NCBI GenBank assembly: GCA_001792895.1
Contig: MARA01000015.1
Span: 434,001 to 498,000 of the forward strand
DNA length: 64,000 nucleotides
Source: Lentinus brumalis
Taxonomy: Eukaryota > Basidiomycota > Agaricomycetes > Polyporales > Polyporaceae
Direction of reading: 5' to 3'
A program made the translations under genes and the position numbers. Shown here piece after piece: positions 11,643 through 22,260 of the stretch (its first letter is position 1; every line of letters starts with the position of its first letter). The notes below the pieces were generated by a model. The model searched no databases and was not told where the DNA came from. It was given only the letters and a program-made list of their open reading frames with translations.

Positions 11643-13591
11643 ATGTCTCAGCAATACGACCTTGGCGCCGCCGTCGGATACCAGTATGAAGACCAGCCGG
11701 TGAGTAGGTCTGGAAGAGCAACGAACACGATCTCACGAGGAGCGTGCTTCAGGTGTCCTGGAACCAGAGGGACTTGCTGCTGTACGGGGTTGGCATAGGA
11801 GCCAAGGCGAATGATTTTGCTATCATCAACGGTGCGTGTCCTAGTCTACTTGGAAGGTCTACTTCGAAGGCAAGGGTGGCCCCGTCTGCGCCGCGGACGC
11901 GTATGGGAGGCTGTTCGTGAGGCGGCGAGATGACGTTCATGGAGGACACATAGAGGATGGTTTCGCCCCATGGGCAGTGCATTATAGGGGTGTCAATTCG
12001 TCACGTACGCGCTGCCTATCTCTGTAACTCCGAAACCATCCCATTCCCCCACACCTGGCCTTGAGCGGCGTACGTTGGGAGAGACGGTACCACCCAGTCT
12101 CTGCCATGTTGGGGGCGCTCCTACCGCAGCTCGCTCTCACGGCATGGGAAGTGGAAGTGGTACAAGGGCAAACAGCGCGGGTGGTCGGGCACCACTGAGC
12201 CACTCGATGAGCGATGGCCCCGTCAGCTTCGACTCATCGCCCTCTACCGTCAACGCAACCGCGTGTGTGGATACGCAGAGACAATTTCATAATTCTTCAC
12301 ATCTTCTGCCAACTTCCTCTGTGTTACGACTTGACTGATCTCATTTCGTATCCAGAACTCGGTATGTCCCCAGCCAGTATCATCCTGCTTCTCCGACACT
12401 AGACTTCGTTCTGGCAGACAAGTCATGGGCACCGTTCCCAACCTACCCGGTTGTCCTGCCATTCAAAGGCACGAGCCAGGACGTCGTGAACTTCCGCCAG
12501 CTCATGACCGGGGGCAGATCCGTTCCCGGTCTGCCCAAGTTCGACCCAAACCGCGGTGTACGTCTCTCACACGCAACCGTCGCCCTGATACGCCATCTAA
12601 CAGTCAAATGGGTCTAGTTGCACGGCAGCCAGTCGATTGAAATTCTCAAGCCTCTCCCTGCGGTGAGCGGTCCCGGCTGGAAGATCAAGAAGCGCCTTGT
12701 GGCCGTCTCGGAGAACAGTATGTCTCACTCCATCTCTACCGTCCCACAGCTTATGACCACCGATCGTTTCCGCAGAATCCGGCATCATCATCGAAGTCGA
12801 GTCTACCCTCGTGGACGCGCAGGGCACGCCCTACGCACGGCTTTACGTACGTCTCTCTTTTCCTTCCTCCTCGACCTCCATCCATCGTATCTCGTATCCC
12901 GGGTTCTGTTCTGACAACACGCACACAACAGAGTGGCTCCTTCAACCTCGGCGCAAAAGCGACTGGCACGAACTTCTCCAAGCGCATCGCCGGCCCGCCG
13001 CAGGCCAAGAACCCGCCCAAGGACCGCAAGCCCGACTGGGTCGTGCGCGACCAGACATCGCCCGAACAGGCCGTGCTCTACCGGCTCTCCGGGGACTACA
13101 ACGAGCTTCACATCAGTGCGTCCGCTCCTCCTGCTCTCTTCTGTAGTGGTACGTAGTCTGACAAACCCTAACCCTAACCCTTCATCCGTGTCCGCGAAAC
13201 GCAAAACGCAGACCCAGCAATCGGTGCCGCGGCGGGCTTCGGCGGGGTGATCCTGCACGGGCTCGCGTCCTTCGGCTTCGCTGCGCGCGCGATCGTGTCC
13301 GCTGTCGGGGGTGGCGACCCGCGGTCGCTGACCTTGTTTGGTGTGCGCTTCACGGCGCCTGTGAAGCCGGGGGACGCGCTCGAGACGAGCATCTGGGAGG
13401 TCGGGCCGGCGCAGGCGAAGGGGCACGAGGGCGAGACGGAGGTGGCGTTTGTTACGAAGAACTTGGCGACTGGGAAGGTGAGTCGAGTGGTTGCGTGATG
13501 TGGTTTGCAAGTGCTGATGATGTGTTCGCTGTAGGTGTCTTTGGGCGCGGGCGTTGCGTATGTCAAGAAGTCCGAGAAGAGCAAGTTGTAG
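11643..13591 (+). CDS. Peroxisomal MaoC-like enoyl-CoA hydratase 2
   Basis: Nine exons give 324 residues (11643-11699, 11753-11831, 12356-12361, 12403-12557, 12618-12717, 12776-12846, 12932-13115, 13212-13477, 13535-13591). The fold is the double hot-dog (R)-specific enoyl-CoA hydratase, equivalent to the hydratase-2 part of multifunctional enzyme 2: N-terminal half SWNQRDLLLYGVGIGAK and HGSQSIEILKPLP, C-terminal half carrying the hydratase-2 motif YRLSGDYNELHINP with the catalytic Asp and His. The last three residues are SKL, a canonical PTS1 peroxisomal signal, so it probably acts in peroxisomal beta-oxidation. Oddities: a 6-nt micro-exon (12356-12361) after a 524-nt intron, needed to read NELDFVLADKSW, and NP where many relatives have DP after the catalytic His. 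ATG 11568 is an alternative start in the same frame. Confidence 0.88.
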
Positions 13592-14364
13592 TTCGACTCT
13601 CGGCTGTGGTGTCTGTCGGCGATCTGTTCGCTATCTGTACTAACAAAATATCGGAGGATCACCTATTTTCAATGACCAGTGCAGCGTGTGGAGATTCTGA
13701 GGCCGGTGTCATGGTCGCGGTCCCATATAGCAAGAATCTTTATCGAGGAGTGTCAGACCCACTGCTAGCCGCATATTTCTGGAGCGACAGAACCAGAGTA
13801 GACATGGAAGGACCTCTCTGCCGTCATAATGGCGTCCAGCTGAGACGAGGAGGCAGTCGAGACAGGCGAGTGCTTCTTCAACTACGTATGTATAGTGTTG
13901 GCTATCAGCGAGGAAGCTGATCGCGCCCCCAGATGTGCGCGGCAACCTTAAGGGCGCATGAAGCGGCGACGTTAGAAAGCATGACTCAAATGACTTGGGA
14001 CGACAGAACGCCGTGCGCGCAGCTGCCATGACGATGCGGATGAGCGGGTGCACGCGCAAGATGTCTCGCAAATAGAGGGCCGCGGAATGGCACCACTCTA
14101 CGCTCGCCATGCGCCATCCACCGTGCCAAGTACGTTCTGACCACGGGCGCAAACCTTGTCTCGGGGAACCCGTGTGCGCAATAGGTCGGTACTCCCACGC
14201 ACTGTCTCCTCCAGCACACGTTCTTCCGCAGACCGGTGGCACGGGCGACAGCAACGTCGACAATGCGCCTGCAACGCGAGCCGCCATAAGCCCGCTATAA
14301 GTGGCACCCTGGAGACCCTCGCGCGCGCCCCCCTCGTCCGCAACCAACTGGTGCTAGTGCTGCA
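13592..14364. other. Region upstream of a membrane-protein gene; possible missing 5' exons
   Basis: The 3' side of the MaoC gene followed by GC-rich DNA. Long open frames exist on both strands (for example 13709-14347 minus and 14156 onward plus), but none shows a domain or convincing splice pattern. Relatives of the next gene usually begin with a signal peptide and an extracellular domain, so some of this stretch may hold 5' exons that I could not place. Confidence 0.3.
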
Positions 14365-15382
14365 GTGCACTTCAGCATGCCTGGCACCGTCATATGCTTT
14401 GACTGCCAGATCTCTGGGGGCTCGACTTCGGGCGTCTTCTTCACCCTTTCCGGGTCGTCGTCTACGCCCACAACTTCCCCCACAGCCACCGGGAGCAGTA
14501 CGGTTGACTCGCACCGCGGAGCGCATGGGCCGGCTCGCGGCTCCGACTTCACTTCCAAGTTGCGCTCCTCGTCGTCCGTCGCTACCACGTCTCGTGCGTC
14601 CCCGCCACTCATCTCGTTTCCGGGCGGTCCGATCGCGAACATCACCACCACTGGGACGTCCTCCCAATCGTCAATCTCGTCGTCGGCATCGGCCTCTGCA
14701 GTCTCGTCTGCGTCGTCGAACAGATTGAGTGGGACAAAGATCGCGGCCATCGTTCTCGTGACGGGCGTGGTTGCGATCGTGACGTGCATCTTGCTCCTGC
14801 TGTGGTGGGTGTCCATTCGGCGGAAGTACAGGAGAAGTTGGGTCAGGATCGAGGAGGCCGAGGCGAAGGCCCGGGGTCGTTCGCCAGGTCAGTACCAGTC
14901 GGTGTTCTTATCGGCGTCTGAAGTGGTGACTGACGGTTTCATAGAGCTTCCTAGACCGCGATCAGCTGAAGAGGGAGGGGCTAGTACACCTGAACGACCT
15001 GATGGTGCGTCGTCGTGCGGCGCTTTGTTGAAGTTCGTTTGTCTCATTATTGCTAGACTGTCTCGCACCCCAGACTTCACCCGCTAGGTCTACTACAGCT
15101 TCTGGCACAGGTACCGCCCTGGCCCTTCCTCTCGTGGACGGGTCGGGAGAGGATATCTCCCAAGGAGATGCGCCCCCAGTTGGCATGACGTTGCACGATG
15201 CCCCGAACGATGCGCGGGATGCATTGACACTGGGGCCTGATACTTCCTCGCAGGATAATCGGCCTGGCAGACCGCAGTCGGATACGACAGCCTTCATTTC
15301 TGCTCCTCCACCGTACTCTCAGCGTTCGAGAATAGATGGTAGTGGACTCTCGGTTACGGCGCACGAGCCCGAAGTTCAATGA
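14365..15382 (+). CDS. Single-pass membrane protein with Ser/Thr-rich ectodomain, 5' end unresolved
   Basis: Exons 14365-15004 and 15057-15382 give 321 residues; the 52-nt intron starts gtgcgt and ends gctag. Order of parts: short Cys-containing segment (VICFDCQISGG), a low-complexity Ser/Thr-rich stretch, one hydrophobic helix (KIAAIVLVTGVVAIVTCILLLLWWV), a basic stop-transfer patch (RRKYRRSW), then a polar tail with Pro-rich PPPYSQRS near the C-terminus. This is the architecture of a large set of basidiomycete SKG6/Mid2-like surface proteins, most of which also have a secreted N-terminal domain. That domain is not seen here, so the true start may lie upstream. A further 57-nt in-frame intron (gtcagt...catag, about 14888-14944) is possible. 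Confidence 0.55.
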
Positions 15383-15515
15383 ATATATTGGTACTTATGA
15401 TACATGGTGTATTTGACTGTTCGAGTTTTTGTATGTGTTGACGGACGAGGTCTTGAGCGTATTCTTGCCGATGGACAGACAGGAACAACGTGGCCATCGT
15501 AGCGCGTTCTTGCGC

Positions 15516-16623
15516 TCACTTAAGCATGAAGTACATCGGCAAACGTTCCCAGACCTCTCCGCGCTCACGAGCGATCTCCGTTGGGAGCGACTCGCGGCAG
15601 TGTTCGCACAGCCCCTCCGGGAAACGTTCCTTTGAGAGCTCCGGATACTTTCCGTAGTCGAGACACTCGAGGAGCAGCTGCAGTGGGTCCCTGCGCCTTC
15701 CCTTGCCCCACACAACCTTCACGAGCTTGCACAGATAGGCGTAGCATTTCGACCGCTCCTCGATCCAACCATAGTCGTCTACATCGCCCCATTGCTTGGT
15801 GGGCCAGCAGTGCTCACTCAGGAGGTAGCACTCGTGCGGGCGGAAGTCTTCGAGCGACTGGAAGCCGTGCAGGAAGCGGACGAGGTTGTCTTTCTCCAGA
15901 AGAGACCATCGCGCGGCTGGTATGCTGTTCATCCAGAGCGGCACCTCCTCGTCCAAATCCTCCCAAGTGTATGTGAAGTTGATCTGCGCGAGCTGGTAGA
16001 ACGCTGCTGGGAGGATCTGAGGACACCCGAACTCCTGCGCGAAGATGATGGCGGCGACAGGTTCGGGGACGATCCGCGACAACTTGGTCGTCTTCTGCGC
16101 AAATACCGCCTTCCGGGTCGCCTGGATCTCGGCATCGCGGATGTCCCACTCGTCGAGAGTGGTCGGCCAGTCGGAGGCGATCTGCTGGACCAGATGGTTG
16201 CGGAGCGGCTCGAGCAGATACTTGTCCGCCAAACGGACTACCCCACTGATCTCGAGAGCCTTATCTGGGTCGAATCGTTTGAACGAAAGCTGGCTGTTGG
16301 TACGCTCATTGTCACGGCGTGCTATTTGCGACGATGTGGAGATACAGTACTCACGAAGGATTGTAGAGGTAGCTCAGGAGGAGCGCTAAGTCTTCTGCTC
16401 GGTCTCCGGGCATATCCACCACGGGTGCCCCATCGTATGTCTCGCTGGAAGAACCGTTCTCTGCATGGAACATGTCGCTGAACGCCATAGAATGGTGCTT
16501 CAACAGAAATTTGTGGACGCGGAAGAGGTGCACGCCGTCAGAAGCAGCGGCTCTGAGGACGACGTCGCCATCCGGGAAGTACAGTTGTGCACTGCAGTGA
16601 ACCCGAGGTATGTTGGTGGTCAT
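15516..16623 (-). CDS. BTB/POZ domain protein (paralog 1)
   Basis: Two exons (16355-16623 and 15516-16293) split by a 61-nt intron give 348 residues. The BTB domain opens with YFPDGDVVLRAA, continues FRVHKFLLKHHS and SDMFHAEN, and ends ALLLSYLYNPS / LSFKRFDPDKALEISGVVRLADKYL. The following helical part has a motif shared with its neighbours: PEPVAAIIFAQEFGCPQILPAAFYQL. The C-terminus has a CxxC-like pair (GLCEHCRESLP). Such BTB proteins are abundant in Agaricomycetes and are assumed to mediate dimerisation or act as ubiquitin-ligase adaptors; no partner is known. The adjacent gene at 16840-17991 is a clear tandem duplicate. Confidence 0.85.
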
Positions 16624-16839
16624 GAAATACGGCGAGTGTAAACGCAGAGTTCGATCAAGGAGTGCTACTCGGGGATAGCGCGGCTAGCGCAGCCGGAGGC
16701 ACTCGGAGTGTGTAGTTCAAAGTTGACGCGTGACGCCCCGTGCTATGTATGTCGCCGTGTTTCCGGTGCTCGAATCTGAAGCTGCCCTACATTCATTCAA
16801 TTTCTCAAAGCCATCATCCAATCCTGCTACGACCAAGCT

Positions 16840-17991
16840 TCACTTCAATTTGAAGTCTTCTGAAAGGTCCTCCCAGAGCCTCTCCCGCCTCTCGCAGATG
16901 CCACTCCGAAGGGAAGCAACACAATATTTGCAGAGACCCTCGGGGAAGTGCTTGGCTGACAGCTGCGGGAATTGCTTGTAGTCGAGGCACTCCTGCAGCA
17001 TGCGGAGGGGATCTCTCTGCTCCCAGAAGGCGTCGCGGCGCCGCTTGTCCCAGACGAGCGAGATGAGGCGCTCCAGAAACGCGTAGCACGGTGATCTTTC
17101 CTCTGCAGCGCCCACCTCCTCCATGTCATCGTAAACCAGAACCTTGTCGCGACATTCCGCCGAAATGACCTCCAAGGGGTCCAGGTCGAAGTTATCCAGC
17201 ATTTGGAAGCCGTGCAAGCACCGCATGAGGTTTCTCCGAGTCCTTCTCCAGCAGCGACCATCGCGCGAGCATATAGCTCATAGGTTGGTGCATCGGCTCA
17301 TCGCCGAAGTCGCTGCTGATGCTGATACGAGAGAGCTGATAGAACGCGGCGGGGAGGATTTGGGGGCAGCCGAATTCCTGTGCGAACAAGATCGCCGAGA
17401 CCGGTTCGGGGATGAGATCGGATAATGCTATCCTGTCCTCCAGCGGGCCTGGGTACGGGCGTGTCATCTTTCGGCAGGCCGCTATCTCAGCTTCGAAGAG
17501 GTCCCATTCCACCAGAGTGGTCGGCCAGTCCGTCGGGACTTGCTTCACGAGGCGGTCGCGCAGGGGCTCGATGAGGTACTTGTCTGCGATGCGGATCGCT
17601 CCGCTGATGACAAGCGGCGTATCCGGATCGAATCTTTTGAAGTCGAGTTTGCTTGAAAAAAGTGAGCAAGATCAATCGCGCATGAGCATCACAATACTTA
17701 CGCAGGATTATAGATGTATGTGAGGAGCAGCCCGAGGTCGTCAGCCCGGTCCCCATGCATCTCCACAATCGGCACGCCATCGTACGTCTCGTCTGAGCCG
17801 ACTTCTGCGTCCGCAAGCATGTGCCCGAACGGAGCCGAGTGGTACCTCAAGAGGAACTTGTGAACGCGGAAGAGGTAGTAATGCTGCGCTCCATCCTGGG
17901 CTGCGGGCGCAGACTTGGCGGCTCGGAGAATGATATCACCATCCGGCAAATACAGCGTTGGATGGCGTTCCAACACCGCCGTTGAAGTCAT
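16840..17991 (-). CDS. BTB/POZ domain protein (paralog 2), frameshifted
   Basis: Same exon plan as its neighbour: exon 1 17702-17991, 50-nt intron, exon 2 16840-17651. The BTB part reads YLPDGDIILRAAK, YLFRVHKFLLRYHS, LLTYIYNPA and FDPDTPLVISGAIRIADKYL; the shared PEPVSAILFAQEFGCPQILPAAFYQL segment is also intact. After LLEKDSE (about 17228-17240) the frame shifts by one extra base: the upstream frame soon stops, while the downstream frame resumes with MRCLHGFQMLDNF, equivalent to VRFLHGFQSLEDF in paralog 1, and continues to the same kind of C-terminus (LCKYCVASL, DFKLK). Exon lengths sum to 1102 nt, one more than a multiple of three. Either a recent inactivating indel or a sequence error; the remainder shows no other damage. 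Confidence 0.75.
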
Positions 17992-18337
17992 CGATACTGA
18001 AATGTAGCTTCAGCCATTCGCGATTTGTCTTTATAGCCTTTCGGTACCTACCCGGTCCACCCGCACAGTGATGGTCTTGGATGGTCGAATCCAACTTATT
18101 TAGGCGCTCCTGTACCGCGGTCTAGTAAACATGAGCGCCTAAACGCCCTTGCTCTTAACTCTCGACCCCGACTAGTCATATTCAGGCTCTACGAGTGCCC
18201 ACTTGAACTTACGTAGCTCGTAACTACCTTCCATATCTTCCGCTGTTTTCACGGTATGGTCTCTCGTGAAGAGTGTTGACAATATGAAAGTAGCCGCACA
18301 GACCGTCCAGCGCGAAGTTGGTACAAGAAGAGGTTTG
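17992..18337. other. Intergenic between BTB paralog 2 and a BTB relic
   Basis: Promoter side of BTB paralog 2. Nothing recognised apart from a short minus-strand frame (ELRKFKWALVEPEYD) next to the relic that I could not assign. Confidence 0.4.
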
Positions 18338-18430
18338 CTACAGCGTAGCGGGATGGATCTGCGGGCAGCCACACTCCTGAGCCACCAGGATGGTGAAGGC
18401 CGGTTCGGGGACGAGAGCCAGCCCTACATA
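18338..18430 (-). pseudogene. Relic of a third BTB paralog
   Basis: The minus-strand reading ALVPEPAFTILVAQECGCPQ followed by IHPATL and a stop matches the conserved segment PEPVxAIxFAQEFGCPQILPA of the two neighbouring BTB genes. Nothing of the BTB domain, the intron or the C-terminal half is recognisable around it, so this is a short decayed remnant of a former third tandem copy. Confidence 0.65.
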
Positions 18431-18867
18431 CTCGACGGGACCGAAACAAAATCAGTCATCATGGGACGGCAGTGACATAACCTGAACGGGCATCGTGCGG
18501 TGGTTAATTGACCATGAAGAGCGCTTTGCGTCACTTGCATATCGGACGGCGTACGAGACCGCTAACGGGCCACTAGGACAACATTGCATATTCGAGCGAG
18601 AGAGGTCATCGACACGGGTGCTTGGTGTCAAGCGACAAGAAAGGACGTACTCCTGTGACCCGGAAAATAGCGATCTCCTGCGAGACGCGGGCGAGGCACG
18701 GACTCCTTACACACAGCATGAATGATGGTGACGCGGCGTCAGACAGCACGCTCCGCTGGCCAAAAGATCGCAGATGCGCTAGATGGGTCGAGAGCCCCCG
18801 AGAAAGCAGAAAGCGATGCTATAAATCCGAAGAATAAACAAACAGTGTGATAGTACAGAGGTCCGAA
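18431..18867. other. Spacer with a degenerate copy of the VPS26 last coding exon
   Basis: Around 18640-18720 the minus strand carries an acceptor-like ...cgcag followed by a reading EIAIFRVTG and a gtacgt donor-like site. This parallels the real VPS26 exon, where cgcag is followed by EITIFRIPE and gtgcgt. The flanking bases also resemble each other. The rest of the spacer shows nothing else. Confidence 0.5.
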
Positions 18868-20263
18868 TCAGTTCTGCGAGGTAAATTATCAGCACAGTTC
18901 TCGCGGTCAGTGTCAAGGGTGAAGGACGCACTTCTGGTATCCTGAAGATGGTGATCTCCTGCGGGGCGGGAACGAGGCGCGGCATGAGCACATGCGTACA
19001 TGGTGGTGAGTGTATGGTGAACAGGAGAAACGCGTACCTGCTGCTTGAAGTACCGCCGGTTCTCCTCGTCGATGAGGACGAGGTTGAGGTAATATCGTGT
19101 GCTGAACTTCTTGTTCACGTCGCGGAACGTCGGCGTGAGCTCGAACCCGCCCAGGAACAGCCGTATTGGGATCGTCTCGCCTGAAGAAGTGACGCATAAG
19201 CGGTCAATCGCGTTTCCCAGGTGGGCGATGGAGAGGGAATGAGGAAGAGAAGGAAGCCCACCTCGTACGGGCGCGCCGTCCATGATCTCGAACTTGGTGA
19301 TCGTCTCGCTTTCGTTGTACTGGTTCGGCGGCGAGCCGGTCGTCTCGCGGCGGATGATAGAGAGCTCCATGTGCTTGATCTTGATGCGCACGAGCAGAAA
19401 GTAGATCTTGCCGACGATGACGTCCTTCAGGTGGTACCTGTACAGCGCGTCGTTCAGTTTGCCGCGTAAGAGGAGTAGGTCACTGAGACCGGCCGTGTAG
19501 GGGTATGGGGACGGAAAGCGGAAGCTCAAGGGAGGGGAAGGAGCATACGCACTTGGACTTGTTGTACTCGAACTCAATGTGCAGACAGTCTTCAATCCCG
19601 ACCTCCATCTTGATCGAGTTGTTGCTGTCTGGGGGCATACGGTATGAGTGCACCCATAGGTCCTTCTCCTTGGTCACGTCTGCTATTCTCCGCGAAATGG
19701 TAACCTTGATGAAGTATCTAGGTGCGGGTCAGCGACCTCTGTAGATGTGGCACTGCGCGACTGCGCACCTGAGCTTGACGTTGATGCCATGGTAGCTCTC
19801 GAACTGCTTCTCCACGTTCTTGAAGAGAAAGTCGAACGTCTGAGCCTGTCGCATCTCCCCAGGTGCAGCTAGCTCTTGTGACAGGGATAGGAACTCATGG
19901 TGGTGACCGCGGTCGTAGAAGAGCTCTGCCCGTGTACGGCCGCTGCTCAGACGCGTCGCTCCTCAACGACAGGACTGCGTACGCACCTATGCTGCCGACA
20001 AACTCAACCTTGATACCCTCATGCGCCAACTTCTTCCCATCTCGTACGCGCACCGTTACCTATGCCGACTTGAGACCTGCGTACGGACTGCGCAGCACGC
20101 GCCCCGTGGAACGTACCTGGCCAGCAATTGACTCCCCGTCATAGTATACAGGACATGAGATCATCTTCTCCTTATCCGCCTTGACCTCGACCTTCTTCCT
20201 GTCATCCTCGCCCTCTAGCCTGATATCGACGTCGACCGGTGACGCAAAGAAGTATGCCGCCAT
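18868..20263 (-). CDS. VPS26: Retromer subunit Vps26
   Basis: Multi-exon gene on the minus strand encoding the arrestin-fold core subunit of retromer, which recycles cargo from endosomes to the Golgi. The start is MAAYFFASPVDVDIRLEGEDDR. Exons then read PVYYDGESIAGQ / VTVRVRDGKKLAHEGIKVEF, ELFYDRGHHHEFLSLSQELA, YFIKVTISRRI, KEKDLWVHSY, DCLHIEFEYNKSK, YHLKDVIVGKIYFLLVRIKI, ITKFEIMDGAPVRGETIPIR and FSTRYYLNLVLIDEENRRYF, all diagnostic Vps26 segments in the expected order. The last exons are EITIFRIPE and, after a 55-nt intron, N-stop at 18868-18870; without that intron the frame would continue about 50 unrelated residues, so I prefer the short end. Housekeeping gene; identification is certain, the exact C-terminus less so. 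Confidence 0.92.
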
Positions 20264-20566
20264 GCTGATACAAATGCGAGTTGTGTGAGAGTCGGCGGGA
20301 GTATGAGGTCAAGAGATAGAACTAGCAAGTCCGATACAGTACTGATGAAGCGTCCGAGGAGAGGTGGAGAGGTGGAAGCCGGGTGGAGGAGCCTCAGAGT
20401 CGGAGGAGAAGGGGAAGTTAACCACTAGTTAACCCCGACTTGCCGACGACTTACGGGCTTGTGACCGTTGTAATGAAGCGTAACTTACCTGGGTCATGTG
20501 ATGCCTGTCACAACTCGGCTCTGTCACGCTCCTGGAGGACTGAGGAGGAGCGAAGCGCCGGTAATT
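20264..20566. other. Divergent promoter between VPS26 and the TCD-type gene
   Basis: About 300 bases separating two divergently transcribed housekeeping genes. No TATA box or named element is obvious; several short GGAGG-rich runs lie at 20340-20420. Confidence 0.4.
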
Positions 20567-22260
20567 ATGTCTTTCGACATCCAGTCCCACCGTGCTCAGC
20601 TCATCCTTACCGCCCTCGGGGCTTCGGTGCTTACAGCTTCTGCTTTTTCTGCATATCAGCAATATGTCAGACAGCAAAAGAGAAAACTGCTCGACGAGGA
20701 GATCCGACGATCGTTGAGGGACGGGCAGAAGGGAAAGCAAAGACACACGGGAGATGAGGACGAAGACGACGTGATCCAACTGCCAGGCTCAACACATCAG
20801 CGAGGCGTGCCGCTTGAGTACGACGAGGAGCTGGTGCGCGAACAACTTGCGCGGAACTACGCGTTCTTCGGGGACGAGGGCATGGAGCGTATCCGGAAGA
20901 GCTCGGTTGTCGTCGTAGGCTGCGGTGGCGTGGGCAGCTGGGCAGCGGTCATGCTTGCGAGATCGTATGTTGATTATCCATGCTACCTTGTCATTCCCTA
21001 ACACCCTTGCAGAGGAGTTGCGAAGATCCGTTTGGTCGACTTCGATCAGGTCACTCTCTCGTCGCTGAACAGACACGCAACAGCCACCCTGTCCGACGTG
21101 GGCACTCCCAAGGTCAAGTGCATCGAGCGCACGCTCAAGCAGATCTCGCGGGTGGTCGAGGTCGACGCGCGCATCGAGCTCTGGCGGAAAGAGTCCGGCG
21201 GGGACCTTCTAGAGGGCGCAGACTGGGTCATAGGTGCGCGTCCCCAGAGCTATGTAATCGCTGGTTGCTCATAGTCCGCACTCGCCGCAGACGCTATCGA
21301 CAACATCACGACGAAAGTCGACTTGCTCAAATATTGCCACGAGAACAACATCAGGGTTCGCTGCATCAAACCTCCCCCTCTATAGGCAGATATTCACGCG
21401 TCTGCCCGCTGCAGATCTTCTCCTCCATGGGCTCGGGCGCAAAATGCGACCCCACACGCGTGCAGATCAGCGACATCTCATTGACGCTGTACGACCCGCT
21501 CGCGCGTGCTGTGCGCCGCCGCCTCCGTCTCGAGGGCGTCGCGTCCGGCATCCCCGTGGTGTACTCCACCGAGGTCTCGGGCAACGTCAAGCTGCTCCCC
21601 TTGCCAGAAGAGGAGTTCAAGAAAGGCAACGTCAAGGAGCTCGGCGTCTTCGACGACTTCCGCGTTCGCATCCTGCCCGTGCTCGGTACGTTCGCCCTGC
21701 AACGCCATGGTGCATGTTACTGTACTTACATACCGCGCGCAGGACCGCTCCCGGCGATCTTTGGACTGAACATCGCGACGTACATTTTGTGCGAGCTCGC
21801 AGGCAAGCCGATCAGCAACCCGCTCCCCATCAAGGGCCGCAAAAAATTCAACGAGCGGCTCTACCGGGACCTGCACAAGCGCGAGGAGAAGTTCCTCGGG
21901 CGCCAGATCAAGTGAGTGGGCCCTGCACTCCTTGCGTTGCATCACGCACTGACTTCACCTCATAGCAAACTCCCGCTGGACGACGACGACTGCGGCATGC
22001 TCTTCGACGACATCCACCGCGGCCGCTCCGTGCGGCCCCCGCACCCTGTGCCCGAGCGGGCTGCGCTCGTCCGCTGGGACCCCGAGGCGCCGCTGTCGCT
22101 CGAGAACTGCGCCGCGTTCGAGTTCGCGGACGCGGAGCGGCATCTGAAGGAGGTGCTGCTCGAGAGGAAGAGGCCAGAGGAGGTGTGGGGCGAGGAGGTC
22201 GTGGAGGTCGTGCGGCGACGGCGGGAGGAGGCCCGGAAGGTGATCGAGTGGGTGATGTAA
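20567..22260 (+). CDS. tRNA threonylcarbamoyladenosine dehydratase (TcdA/TCD family, E1-like)
   Basis: Starts MSFDIQSHRAQ, with an N-terminal hydrophobic helix (LILTALGASVLTASAFSAY) as in yeast Tcd1/Tcd2, which sit in the mitochondrial outer membrane. The catalytic domain is a UBA/MoeB-like E1 fold: nucleotide-binding VVVVGCGGVGSWAAVMLARS, then VAKIRLVDFDQVTLSSLNRH (the Asp/Asn/Arg set for ATP), DAIDNITTKVDLLKYC, and SSMGSGAKCDPTRVQI. The family converts t6A at position 37 of ANN-decoding tRNAs to the cyclic form in an ATP-dependent dehydration. Later segments (VLPVLGPLPAIFGLNIATYI, GRKKFNERLYRDLHKRE) fit the fungal family. Five or so introns; the last begins after FLGRQI and the final exon NKLPLDDDDCG... 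ends at 22260. Intact. Confidence 0.9.

Noticed and set aside
13709..14347. 212-codon minus-strand frame
   Set aside because: No motif, poor start context, and it opposes the membrane-protein gene whose frame has a clear membrane helix.
20980..21915. 311-codon plus-strand frame
   Set aside because: Mixed reading: its first part is out of frame with the TCD-family protein, and only the segment from 21430 onward is a genuine exon. The correct frame joins through introns.
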